Assembly: GCA_947624525.1 (NCBI GenBank)
Contig: CANQKT010000049.1
Span: 1 to 38,837, forward strand
From: an uncultured Clostridia bacterium
GTDB lineage: Bacteria; Bacillota; Clostridia; TANB77; CAG-508
Direction: 5' to 3'
Length of the DNA: 38,837 nt
Below the pieces are notes generated by a model. It worked only from the letters and a program-made list of their open reading frames with translations. It had not been told where the DNA came from and did not search any database. Positions 7,263-14,440 of this stretch are shown here, one piece after another; within the stretch, counting starts at the first letter, position 1, and every line of letters begins with the position of its first letter. Position numbers and translations under genes: made by a program.

Positions 7263-8796
7263 ATGGAAAAAAAGGTTACAATGCTAATGATATTAGATGG
7301 TTTTGGAAATAATCCTAATGAAAAAGGAAATGCAGTAAAACTTGCAAATACACCTAATATTGAAAAACTAATGAAAACATGCCCAACTACAGAGATTTAT
7401 ACAAGTGGTTTAGCAGTTGGACTTCCAGAAGGACAAATGGGAAATTCAGAAGTAGGTCACACAAATATAGGAGCAGGAAGAGTTGTATATCAAGAACTAA
7501 CAAGAATAACAAAATCAATAGAAGATGGAGACTTTTTCAGCATACCTGAATTTGTAAAGGCAATTGAAAATTGTAAACAAAACAACACTAAATTGCATAT
7601 AATGGGATTAGTTTCAGATGGTGGTGTGCATAGCCATATACGCCACTTGTTCGGTTTACTAGAGCTTGCAAAAAGAAAAGATTTTGAGGATGTATATGTT
7701 CACTGTTTCCTAGATGGAAGAGATACTCGGTCCAGCGTCAGCAGAGAATTATATTATGCAATTAGAAGATAAGATGAAAGAAAAAGGTGTAGGAAAAATT
7801 GCAAGTATTTCAGGAAGATTTTATGCAATGGATAGAGATAATAGATGGCAAAGAATTCAAAAGGCTTATGATGCAATGGTAAATGGTATTGGAGAAAAGG
7901 CATCATCAGCAATTGGAGCAATAGAAAGTTCATATCAAAAAGAAGTATTTGATGAATTTGTTGTACCAACAGTAATTTGTAATGGTGATATACCAGTTGC
8001 AACTATTGATAAAAAAGATTCTGTTATATTTTTCAACTTCAGACCAGATAGAGCAAGGGAAATTACAAGAACCTTAGTAGATCCAGATTTTAAAGAGTTT
8101 GAAACAAAAAAATTAGATTTATGTTTTGTTTGTATGAGACAATATGATGAAACAATACCAAATGTTAATATAGCATTTAAACCAACAGTTCTAGTAAATA
8201 CTTTTGGTGAATATGTAAGTAAAAAAGGATTAACACAACTTCGTATTGCAGAAACCGAAAAATATGCCCATGTAACATTCTTCTTTAATGGTGGTGAAGA
8301 AAAACAATATAAAGGTGAAGATAGAATTTTAGTTCCATCACCAAAAGTAGAAACATATGATATGAAACCAGAAATGAGTGCAGGGGAAGTTACAGAAAAA
8401 GTTATAGAAGCAATAAATTCAAGAAAATATGATGCTATAATACTAAATTACGCAAATCCAGACATGGTAGGTCATACAGGAAACTTAGAAGCTGCTATTA
8501 AAGCCCTTGAATTTATAGATGATTGTGTAGGAAAAGTAATTAAGGCAATAAATGAAGTAAATGGTGTAGTATTAATTACAGCAGACCATGGAAATTCAGA
8601 ACAAATGATAGATTATAAAACAGGAGAACCACATACAGCTCATACTACAAATCCTGTCCCATTAATTTTGGTGGGAATGGAAAATGTCAAATTGAAATCA
8701 GGACGTTTAGCAGATTTAGCTCCAACAATGTTAGATATTATGGGCTTAGAAAAACCAAAAGAAATGCTGGGGGATAGCTTATTGTTAAAGAAATAA
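7263..8796 (+). pseudogene. gpmI: 2,3-bisphosphoglycerate-independent phosphoglycerate mutase, split by a +1 frameshift
   Basis: Converts 3-phosphoglycerate to 2-phosphoglycerate; the two-metal enzyme is normally about 510 residues. The N-terminal part (7263-7772) has LDGFG and the catalytic-serine loop MGNSEVGH. The remainder is in the +1 frame (7714-8796), with [22 protein letters not shown] and the metal motif [11 protein letters not shown]. The frames join at about 7726-7731 (GATACTCGGTCCAGCG): FLDGRDT must continue into PASAENY, which needs one base fewer. Apart from this the two pieces make a complete protein with intact active-site motifs. The cause may be an assembly error, a real mutation, or slippage at the rare codon CGG. 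Only a paralogue elsewhere would make loss of this glycolytic enzyme harmless. The start follows AGGTGTG. Confidence 0.85.
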
Positions 8797-8847
8797 TACG
8801 TATAATTATAAACAATATACAAAAATTAAAATAAAAGGAGGTATATA

Positions 8848-9609
8848 ATGAAAGATACTCAAGATATAAAAAAGATATATACGGGTATTCAACATCAGCT
8901 AAATAATTTAATTCCTGAAAAATGGGAAAGCATATATTTATATGCTGCAGTAATGTATCAATTAAATAATTTAGAAACATGGGAAATGTATTTTTATTAT
9001 ATACCTAAAGGTATTTTAAAAAAGAATCCAATTAATGTATATGAAGTGCCTAATAGGTTCAATGTTGATGAGGAGGAATATTTAGAACTTGTAGATAATT
9101 TGTGTAATACTATAAAAACGTTACATAAAGAATATAAAAATGTTTATAACAAAGAATGGACAAATATGGTAATAGCAATTAAGGATTCGCAATTTTTAAT
9201 AGAGTATAACGACGACAATTTGATAAAATCAAAATATAGAAGTAAGGATAGGCATATAATTTTCAAACATAAATACTTAAATATTGCTTTACAAAGTTTT
9301 AGTAAAAAGGAAAGAAAGATTATACAAGAATATTTAGATGATGAAGAATATAATATGGTTTATGATAGGTATTTTGAATATATACCAAAAGAAGAAGTGC
9401 GTAATTATATAAAATATGAAAAAGATGATGAGTTTGAAGAAAATATATATTCAACTCAATTGATGGAGGCACAAGATAGCAAAGTTGGTATTTTTCGTTT
9501 AATATGGAATTGGTTAAAGCAAAAAAGAATAAACAAGAAAAAAGTAGGTGAACCAATTAGGGAGCCAATGTTAGATCCTAAGATTCAAATTCTTAGTGAT
9601 ATTTTTTAG
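8848..9609 (+). CDS. YezG-like (DUF600) immunity protein, no toxin partner nearby
   Basis: Residues about 5-120 match the YezG/DUF600 pattern, with IYTGIQHQLNNLIPEKWESIYLYAAV near the start and an FYYIPKG segment. In Bacillus this family neutralises LXG-type toxins such as YeeF, and orphan copies are common. The protein is 253 residues, longer than a typical YezG of about 150, with an extra basic and acidic C-terminal part (KEEVRNYIKYEKDDEFEENI) of unknown role. A strong AAAAGGAGG ribosome site lies upstream. There is no LXG, WXG or nuclease-toxin gene beside it. It stands between gpmI and a tRNA gene, a common landing place for accessory genes. The family call is from remembered pattern, not a search. 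Confidence 0.68.
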   Translation: MKDTQDIKKIYTGIQHQLNNLIPEKWESIYLYAAVMYQLNNLETWEMYFYYIPKGILKKNPINVYEVPNRFNVDEEEYLELVDNLCNTIKTLHKEYKNVYNKEWTNMVIAIKDSQFLIEYNDDNLIKSKYRSKDRHIIFKHKYLNIALQSFSKKERKIIQEYLDDEEYNMVYDRYFEYIPKEEVRNYIKYEKDDEFEENIYSTQLMEAQDSKVGIFRLIWNWLKQKRINKKKVGEPIREPMLDPKIQILSDIF

Positions 9610-9660
9610 TTACAGTTCAGGTGCTTAAATTATGGGAAATTTAACAACATGAACTGTAAC
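9609..9660. other. Two-tier hairpin after the immunity gene
   Basis: GTTACAGTTCA (9609-9619) pairs perfectly with TGAACTGTAAC (9650-9660), and inside it TTAAATT pairs with AATTTAA around ATGGG. The stop codon of the preceding gene overlaps the outer stem. There is no clean T-run after it, so it may be a weak or bidirectional terminator or a small mobile repeat. A separate inverted repeat, CCATATTTTAA/TTAAAATATGG, spans 9661-9721. Confidence 0.5.
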
Positions 9661-9746
9661 CCATATTTTAATTATTAAAAAAATTTTTTATAAAAGTGTA
9701 GAATAAATTTTTAAAATATGGTATCATATAATGTGTGTATATAAAT

Positions 9747-9821
9747 TGGGGTATCGCCAAGCGGTAAGGCATCGGACTCTGACTCCGACATTCCTGTGTT
9801 CGAATCACAGTACCCCAGCCA
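9747..9821 (+). tRNA. tRNA-Gln (anticodon CTG)
   Basis: The acceptor stem TGGGGTA pairs with TACCCCA, and the discriminator G is followed by an encoded CCA (9819-9821). The anticodon stem TCGGA/TCCGA holds the loop CTCTGAC, giving anticodon CTG, which reads CAG. The T-loop is GTTCGAATC. A TATAAT at 9727-9732 lies 15 bases upstream and is the likely -10. In an AT-rich genome the main Gln tRNA should be TTG, so this is presumably the second isoacceptor. Confidence 0.93.
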
Positions 9822-9826
9822 GAAAA

Positions 9827-9863
9827 TAGTGAGTTTTCTATTATAGAAACTCACTAAAATTTT
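9827..9863 (+). terminator. Terminator after tRNA-Gln
   Basis: TAGTGAGTTTTCTA (from 9827) pairs with TAGAAACTCACTA (to 9856, one bulged T) around TTA, followed by AAATTTT. It closes the single-tRNA transcript. Confidence 0.7.
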
Positions 9864-9883
9864 ATAAATATCTCTGTAAACAC

Positions 9884-9917
9884 TTGACTTTTAAGTAAAA
9901 ATGGTGTAAAGTATAAT
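9884..9917 (+). promoter_or_regulatory. Promoter of ylxM-ffh
   Basis: TTGACT at 9884-9889 is a good -35. The best -10-like word TATAAT (9912-9917) is 22 bases away, which is too far. TAAAGT (9907-9912) has the right 17-base spacing but is a poorer match. One of them probably serves the SRP/ribosome block. Confidence 0.5.
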
Positions 9918-9944
9918 AGCATTACAAATTGAAAGGATAAAAAT

Positions 9945-10298
9945 ATGGAAAAAAATGTTGAAATAAGTGTCTTATGCCAAATCTATGGAAAAGAATTAAC
10001 TAAAAAACAATTTGAAGTTTTAGATGATTATTACAACAACGACTTATCACTTTCAGAAATTGCAGAAAACAATAATATTACTAGGCAAGCAGTTAGAGAC
10101 ATTATAAAAAAGGGTGAAAGTAAATTATATGAATTAGAAGAAAATATTTCTTTAATGAAGAAATCTTTTGAACAAGAAAAAATCATACATAAAATAGAAG
10201 AACAATTAAATGAAATAGAAAACCTAACTAATTCAAATAATAAAGAAATAGCAAATAAACTGCATGATATAAAGAAACAATTAAATGACTTGATATAA
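9945..10298 (+). CDS. ylxM: YlxM family helix-turn-helix protein
   Basis: A 117-residue member of the YlxM/UPF0122 family, almost always encoded directly before ffh. It is thought to accompany the signal recognition particle, though the detailed role is unsettled. The N-terminal 65 residues form a sigma-region-4-like helix-turn-helix (LTKKQFEVLDDYYNNDLSLSEIAENNNITRQAVRDIIKKGE). The rest is a charged coiled coil. The start follows GAAAGGATAA. The stop is 14 bases before ffh, whose ribosome site lies in that gap, so the two are one transcription unit. Confidence 0.9.
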   Translation: MEKNVEISVLCQIYGKELTKKQFEVLDDYYNNDLSLSEIAENNNITRQAVRDIIKKGESKLYELEENISLMKKSFEQEKIIHKIEEQLNEIENLTNSNNKEIANKLHDIKKQLNDLI

Positions 10299-10312
10299 AA
10301 GGAGGAATCCAA

Positions 10313-11662
10313 ATGGCATTTGAGGGATTGTCTTCAAAACTACAGGAATTTACAAGAAAACTAAGAGGAAAATCAAGAATCACAGAATCAGACTTGAAGG
10401 AAATGCTAAGAGAAGTAAAACTTGCTTTATTAGAGGCTGACGTTAACTATAAAATAGTAAAAGAATTTACAGCAACAATTCAAGAAAAGGCCTTAGGTCA
10501 AGATGTTTTGAAATCACTTACACCTGGTCAACAAGTAATAAAAATAGTTAAAGATGAATTAGTAGAATTACTTGGGGGAACAGAAAGTAAGATTAATTTT
10601 ACACCAAATCCACCAACAGTTATAATGTTAGTAGGTCTTCAAGGTTCTGGTAAAACTACAACAGCTGGTAAGTTAGCAAACTTGCTTAGAAAACAGGGGA
10701 AAAAGCCTTTACTCGTAGCATGTGATGTGTATAGACCCGCAGCTATAAAGCAATTACAGGTTGTTGGAAATCAGTTAAACATACCAGTATATGCAAATGA
10801 AAGCACAAAGGATGTTGTTCAAATTGCAAAACAAGCATATAATACAGCAATCAGCAAATTAAATGATGTAATAATTTTAGATACAGCAGGTAGACTTCAT
10901 ATTGATGAAGAATTAATGCAAGAGTTAAAAAATGTAAAACAATCATTAAGACCACATGAAATTCTTCTTGTAGTTGACTCAATGACTGGTCAAGATGCTG
11001 TAAATGTTGCAACAACTTTTAATGAAAATGTAGGAATTGATGGTGTTGTACTTACGAAATTAGATGGAGATACTCGTGGTGGTGCTGCATTATCAGTAAA
11101 AAAAGTTACAGGAAGGCCTATTAAATTTGCTGCAACAGGTGAAAAATTAAGTGATATTGAAGAATTTCATCCAGAAAGAATGGCATCTAGAATTCTTGGA
11201 ATGGGCGATGTTCTTTCAATTATAGAAAAAGCTGAAGAGGCATTTGATGCAGATGAGGTAGAAAAGCTAGAAAAACAACTTAGAAAAGGTGAATTTGATT
11301 TAAATGATTATCTAGCTCAATTAAAACAAATCAAGAAAATGGGTTCTTTTTCATCAATTTTAAAGATGATACCAGGTATGGGTAAGTTTAAGGATTTAAA
11401 AGTTGATGACAAAGAGTTTACACGAATAGAAGCTATAATTTGTTCTATGACAGATAAAGAAAGACGTAATCCTAAATTACTAAATGGTAGTAGAAGAATT
11501 CGTATTGCTAAAGGAAGTGGAACAAGTGTACAACAAATTAATCAATTTATGAAATCTTTTGAGGTTACCCAGAAAATGATGAAACAAGTAAAGACTGAAA
11601 AAGGTATGAAGGGAATGTTGAAGAATTTAAAAGGTTTTAATCCTAATGATTTAAAGTTTTAG
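10313..11662 (+). CDS. ffh: Signal recognition particle GTPase Ffh (SRP54)
   Basis: Protein subunit of the bacterial signal recognition particle; it binds signal sequences and, with FtsY, delivers ribosomes to the membrane translocon. It has 449 residues, full length. The N domain occupies about 1-90, and the G domain carries GLQGSGKTTTAGKLA (P-loop), DTAGR and TKLDGDTRGGAALS. The methionine-rich M domain runs from about 300 to the end (KMIPGMGKFKDL, MKGMLKNLKG). An AAAGGAGG site precedes the ATG. No SRP RNA gene is recognisable in the window. Confidence 0.97.
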   Translation: MAFEGLSSKLQEFTRKLRGKSRITESDLKEMLREVKLALLEADVNYKIVKEFTATIQEKALGQDVLKSLTPGQQVIKIVKDELVELLGGTESKINFTPNPPTVIMLVGLQGSGKTTTAGKLANLLRKQGKKPLLVACDVYRPAAIKQLQVVGNQLNIPVYANESTKDVVQIAKQAYNTAISKLNDVIILDTAGRLHIDEELMQELKNVKQSLRPHEILLVVDSMTGQDAVNVATTFNENVGIDGVVLTKLDGDTRGGAALSVKKVTGRPIKFAATGEKLSDIEEFHPERMASRILGMGDVLSIIEKAEEAFDADEVEKLEKQLRKGEFDLNDYLAQLKQIKKMGSFSSILKMIPGMGKFKDLKVDDKEFTRIEAIICSMTDKERRNPKLLNGSRRIRIAKGSGTSVQQINQFMKSFEVTQKMMKQVKTEKGMKGMLKNLKGFNPNDLKF

Positions 11663-11759
11663 TATAGAGCTTTAAAGTTAAAGGAATTATTTATAATTAT
11701 GTTTTTAATTTTAAATTATATATAAATTAAAAGAATGCAATTTTCGGGAGGTGAAAAAA

Positions 11760-11996
11760 ATGGTAAAAATCAGATTACAAAGACAAGGTGCCAAAAAAGC
11801 TCCTTTTTATCATATAGTTGTTGCAGATTCAAGAAGCCCAAGAGATGGTAAAATAGTTGAAAAAATAGGTACTTATGATCCAATGACAAATCCAGCTACT
11901 ATAGTTTTAGATAATGAAAAAGTACAAAAATGGATTAAAAATGGTGCAAAACCAACTGATACAGTTAAAGACTTAATAGAAAAAGCATCAAAATAA
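11760..11996 (+). CDS. rpsP: 30S ribosomal protein S16
   Basis: Small-subunit protein binding 16S rRNA. The track opens at a GTG at 11751, which is part of the ribosome site GGGAGGTG; the true start is the ATG at 11760, giving [23 protein letters not shown] and 78 residues, a normal length. The family segments SRSPRDGK and IGTYDP are present. Its place between ffh and the KH protein, rimM and trmD is the usual Firmicutes order. Confidence 0.96.
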   Translation: MVKIRLQRQGAKKAPFYHIVVADSRSPRDGKIVEKIGTYDPMTNPATIVLDNEKVQKWIKNGAKPTDTVKDLIEKASK

Positions 11997-12092
11997 TTAT
12001 ACCTTAAGTAAGCAAGTATAGTGTTAAAAGCACATTAGAGGTGTTTAATAATTCTAAAAAACATCAAATAAACCATGAGTTGGAGGTATATT

Positions 12093-12326
12093 ATGAAAAA
12101 TGTATTAGAATTAATTATATCTAGTCTTGTTAATAATAAAGACGAAATATCAATTGAAGAAGTAATTAACGATAAAAATATTGATTATAAAGTCAAAGTT
12201 GCTTCAGATGATATGGGAAAAGTTATTGGAAAACAAGGTAGAGTAGCAAAATCAATTAGAACTGTTATGAAATCAGTTGCCGGAAAAGAGGGCAAACGCG
12301 TTAATATTGAATTTGTAGAAGAATAA
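12093..12326 (+). CDS. khpA: KH-domain RNA-binding protein KhpA (YlqC)
   Basis: A 77-residue single-KH protein that in other Firmicutes binds RNA together with KhpB/Jag and affects cell elongation. The KH signature is GKVIGKQGRVAKSIRTV (about residues 45-61). The track start at 12075 (MSWRYI) includes the ribosome site GGAGGT, so the ATG at 12093 is preferred. The last residues (GKRVNIEFVEE) are typical. It is 11 bases ahead of rimM, which suggests coupled expression. Confidence 0.92.
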   Translation: MKNVLELIISSLVNNKDEISIEEVINDKNIDYKVKVASDDMGKVIGKQGRVAKSIRTVMKSVAGKEGKRVNIEFVEE

Positions 12327-12337
12327 GAGGTATTTAA

Positions 12338-12844
12338 ATGCAAGAATATTTTGAAATTGGTCAAATTGTAAATACATTTGGAATAAAAGGTGAGGTTAAG
12401 GTTAATCCTTTTACAGATGATTTAAAACGATTTGAAGAGTTAAAATCAATATTGGTAGTAAAAAATAAGCAATTAATCGAATTTGAAATTGAAAATGTTC
12501 GATATCAAAAGCATTTAGTAATTCTAAAACTAAAAAATATTGAAGATATGAATACTGCTGAAAAATACAAGGGTTGCTACATTAAAATTCATAGAAAAGA
12601 TGCTAGAAAACTTCCAAAGGATACATATTTTATTGCTGATATTATTGGTTCTCAAGTTATTACTGATGATGGCAAGGTTTTAGGAAAAGTTGACGACATC
12701 TATAATACAGGAAGTAATGATATTTATGTTGTAAAAGATGAGTTGGGCAAACAAATACTTTTGCCTAATATTAAAGAAGTTATTTTAGATATTGATGTTG
12801 AAAAACAAATAGTGACAGTTCATTTATTAGATGGTTTAATATAA
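12338..12844 (+). CDS. rimM: 16S rRNA maturation factor RimM
   Basis: Assembly factor for the 30S head that binds S19 and the 3' domain of 16S rRNA. It is 168 residues, the normal length. The N-terminal RimM barrel begins FEIGQIVNTFGIKGEVKVNPFTDD, and the C-terminal PRC barrel is seen in DIIGSQVITDDGKVLGKVDDIYNTGSNDIYVV and KEVILDIDVEKQIVTVHLLDGL. The start follows AAGAGG. It sits between khpA and trmD as expected. Confidence 0.95.
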   Translation: MQEYFEIGQIVNTFGIKGEVKVNPFTDDLKRFEELKSILVVKNKQLIEFEIENVRYQKHLVILKLKNIEDMNTAEKYKGCYIKIHRKDARKLPKDTYFIADIIGSQVITDDGKVLGKVDDIYNTGSNDIYVVKDELGKQILLPNIKEVILDIDVEKQIVTVHLLDGLI

Positions 12845-12882
12845 AATCACTTTTTTAAAGTAGAAAGGAATGTCGTAATAAA

Positions 12883-13551
12883 ATGAAATTTGATGTTTTA
12901 ACACTTTTCCCAGAAATGTTTGATTCATTAAATCAAAGCATTATTGGAAAAGCAATTGAAAAAGATTTAATAGATATCAATTTAGTAAATATTAGAGACT
13001 TTTCAAAAGATAAACACAAAAAAGTTGATGACACTCCATATGGTGGAGGAGCTGGTATGGTTATTAGACCAGACGTTGTATATGATGCCTATCAATCTGT
13101 AAAATCAGATGATGCGAAAGTTATATATATGTCTCCACAAGGTAAGGTATTAAACCAGAAAAAGGTTATTGAATTAAGTAAAGAAAAGCATTTAATTCTT
13201 CTATGTGGACATTATGAGGGAATAGACCAACGAGTATTAGATGAGATTGTAGATGAGGAAATTTCAATAGGTGATTATGTTTTAACAGGAGGCGAGTTAC
13301 CTGCAATGGTACTTATAGATTCAATAAGTAGATATGTTGAAGGGGTTATTAGCCAAGAATCAACTAGTGAAGAATCTTTCTCAAATAGTTTATTGGAATA
13401 TCCACAATACACAAGACCAGAAGTATTCAAGGGTGTAAGAGTTCCAGATGTTCTTGTATCTGGACATCATGAAAATATTCGCAAATGGAGAGAAGAAAAA
13501 GCTTTGGAATTTACGAAAATTAAAAGACCAGATCTTTTAGAAGATAAGTAA
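12883..13551 (+). CDS. trmD: tRNA (guanine-37-N1)-methyltransferase
   Basis: SPOUT-fold enzyme using S-adenosylmethionine to make m1G37 in tRNAs, preventing +1 frameshifting. Start MKFDVLTLFPEMF, then PYGGGAGMV, the knotted cofactor site LLCGHYEGIDQR and SIGDYVLTGGELPAM are all present. At 222 residues it is slightly shorter than many TrmD (about 240), the difference being at the C-terminus, which ends LEFTKIKRPDLLEDK. The ribosome site AGAAAGGAATG precedes the start. It is 38 bases after rimM. Confidence 0.96.
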   Translation: MKFDVLTLFPEMFDSLNQSIIGKAIEKDLIDINLVNIRDFSKDKHKKVDDTPYGGGAGMVIRPDVVYDAYQSVKSDDAKVIYMSPQGKVLNQKKVIELSKEKHLILLCGHYEGIDQRVLDEIVDEEISIGDYVLTGGELPAMVLIDSISRYVEGVISQESTSEESFSNSLLEYPQYTRPEVFKGVRVPDVLVSGHHENIRKWREEKALEFTKIKRPDLLEDK

Positions 13552-13613
13552 AATATTAATATGGTCTTATCTAAAGGTTAAATTGTAAATTAACAAAAAA
13601 ATTATGAAAAAAC

Positions 13614-13632
13614 AAGGGAGAAGGATACCCTT
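13614..13632 (+). other. Small hairpin in the rplS leader
   Basis: AAGGG pairs with CCCTT around AGAAGGATA in the 128-base gap before rplS, followed by an eight-codon reading frame starting ATG AAA CAA and ending TAA just ahead of the true ribosome site AAGGAGGAG. Some Firmicutes have an L19 autoregulatory leader here, but I cannot match this sequence to it. Confidence 0.3.
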
Positions 13633-13679
13633 ATGAAACAAAAAAGTCCTAGAAAATAAAAATAAGGAGGAGAATATCG

Positions 13680-14321
13680 ATGGATATCATAAAATCTATT
13701 GAACACGAGCAAATGAAAAATAAAATTCCTGCCTTAAAAGTTGGAGATACTGTAAGAGTTCACCAAAGAATTAAGGAAGGTAATAGAGAAAGAATCCAAG
13801 TATTCGAAGGAATAATAATTAAAAAACAAGGTGGAGGAGTTAACGCAACATTTACTGTAAGAAGAGTGGCTTATGGTGTTGGTGTTGAAAAAACTTTCTT
13901 AGTACATTCACCAATGGTAGAAAAAGTTGATGTAGTTAGAGTTGGTAAGGCTAGACGTGCTAAACTTTATTATTTAAGAGATAGAGTTGGTAAAGCTGCT
14001 AAAACTAAAGAAGATATTGGTGCAAGAATTGAAAATAAGGAAATTACTATTAAAGAAGATTTAGTAGAAGAACCAGTAGCTGAAGAGGTTGTAGCAACAG
14101 AGGAAAATGTAGCAGTAGAAGAAGCTCCAGCAGTAGAAGAAAATGTTGAAGAAGTTGTTGAAACACCTGTTACAGATGCTATGGTTGAAACAGCAAATGA
14201 AGAACTTGCTAAAGATGTTGAAACAGTTGAAGAAGAAGCTCCAGTAGCAGAAGAAGTTCCTGCTGTAGAAGAAACTACAACTGCTGAAGAAGTTAAAGAA
14301 GAAACAAATAGTGAGGAATAG
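13680..14321 (+). CDS. rplS: 50S ribosomal protein L19 with long acidic C-terminal tail
   Basis: Residues 1-113 are a complete L19 ([62 protein letters not shown]), located at the 30S-50S interface. Ordinary L19 ends there at about 115 residues; this one continues for about 100 residues of Val/Glu/Ala/Thr-rich repeats such as [16 protein letters not shown], with almost no basic residues. The tail is in frame, uses ordinary codons of this genome and ends just before a strong terminator, so it is not a frameshift product. It should be disordered and protrude from the ribosome; its role is unknown. It is the last gene of the block. Confidence 0.95.
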   Translation: MDIIKSIEHEQMKNKIPALKVGDTVRVHQRIKEGNRERIQVFEGIIIKKQGGGVNATFTVRRVAYGVGVEKTFLVHSPMVEKVDVVRVGKARRAKLYYLRDRVGKAAKTKEDIGARIENKEITIKEDLVEEPVAEEVVATEENVAVEEAPAVEENVEEVVETPVTDAMVETANEELAKDVETVEEEAPVAEEVPAVEETTTAEEVKEETNSEE

Positions 14322-14330
14322 TTATAATAT

Positions 14331-14363
14331 AAAAAAAGCAATGAATATATCATTGCTTTTTTT
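14331..14363 (+). terminator. Terminator of the ffh-rplS block
   Basis: AAAAAAGCAATGA pairs with TCATTGCTTTTTT around a five-base loop, ending in a T-run. This is a perfect intrinsic terminator 10 bases after the rplS stop. Confidence 0.9.
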
Positions 14364-14399
14364 ATAAAAAGTATTAAATTATAGGAGTAAAATAAATGA

Positions 14400-14420
14400 G
14401 CAGAGAACAGAGTTCTCTGC
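14400..14420. terminator. Hairpin between the convergent rplS and Lon-type genes
   Basis: GCAGAGAAC (14400-14408) and GTTCTCTGC (14412-14420) form a 9-bp perfect stem with a 3-base loop. On the minus strand, the direction of the Lon-type gene, it is followed by a T-rich tract, so it probably ends that transcript. Confidence 0.6.
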
Positions 14421-14440
14421 TTTAATTTCTCATACAACCA

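Noticed and set aside
14397-14426. Nine-codon frame MSREQSSLL with an upstream AGGAG
   Set aside because: The codons are formed by the terminator hairpin GCAGAGAAC/GTTCTCTGC; coincidence is more likely than a peptide gene.
13970-14437. Minus-strand Ser/Thr-rich ORF opposite rplS
   Set aside because: It is the antisense shadow of the Glu/Val/Ala repeats of the L19 tail.
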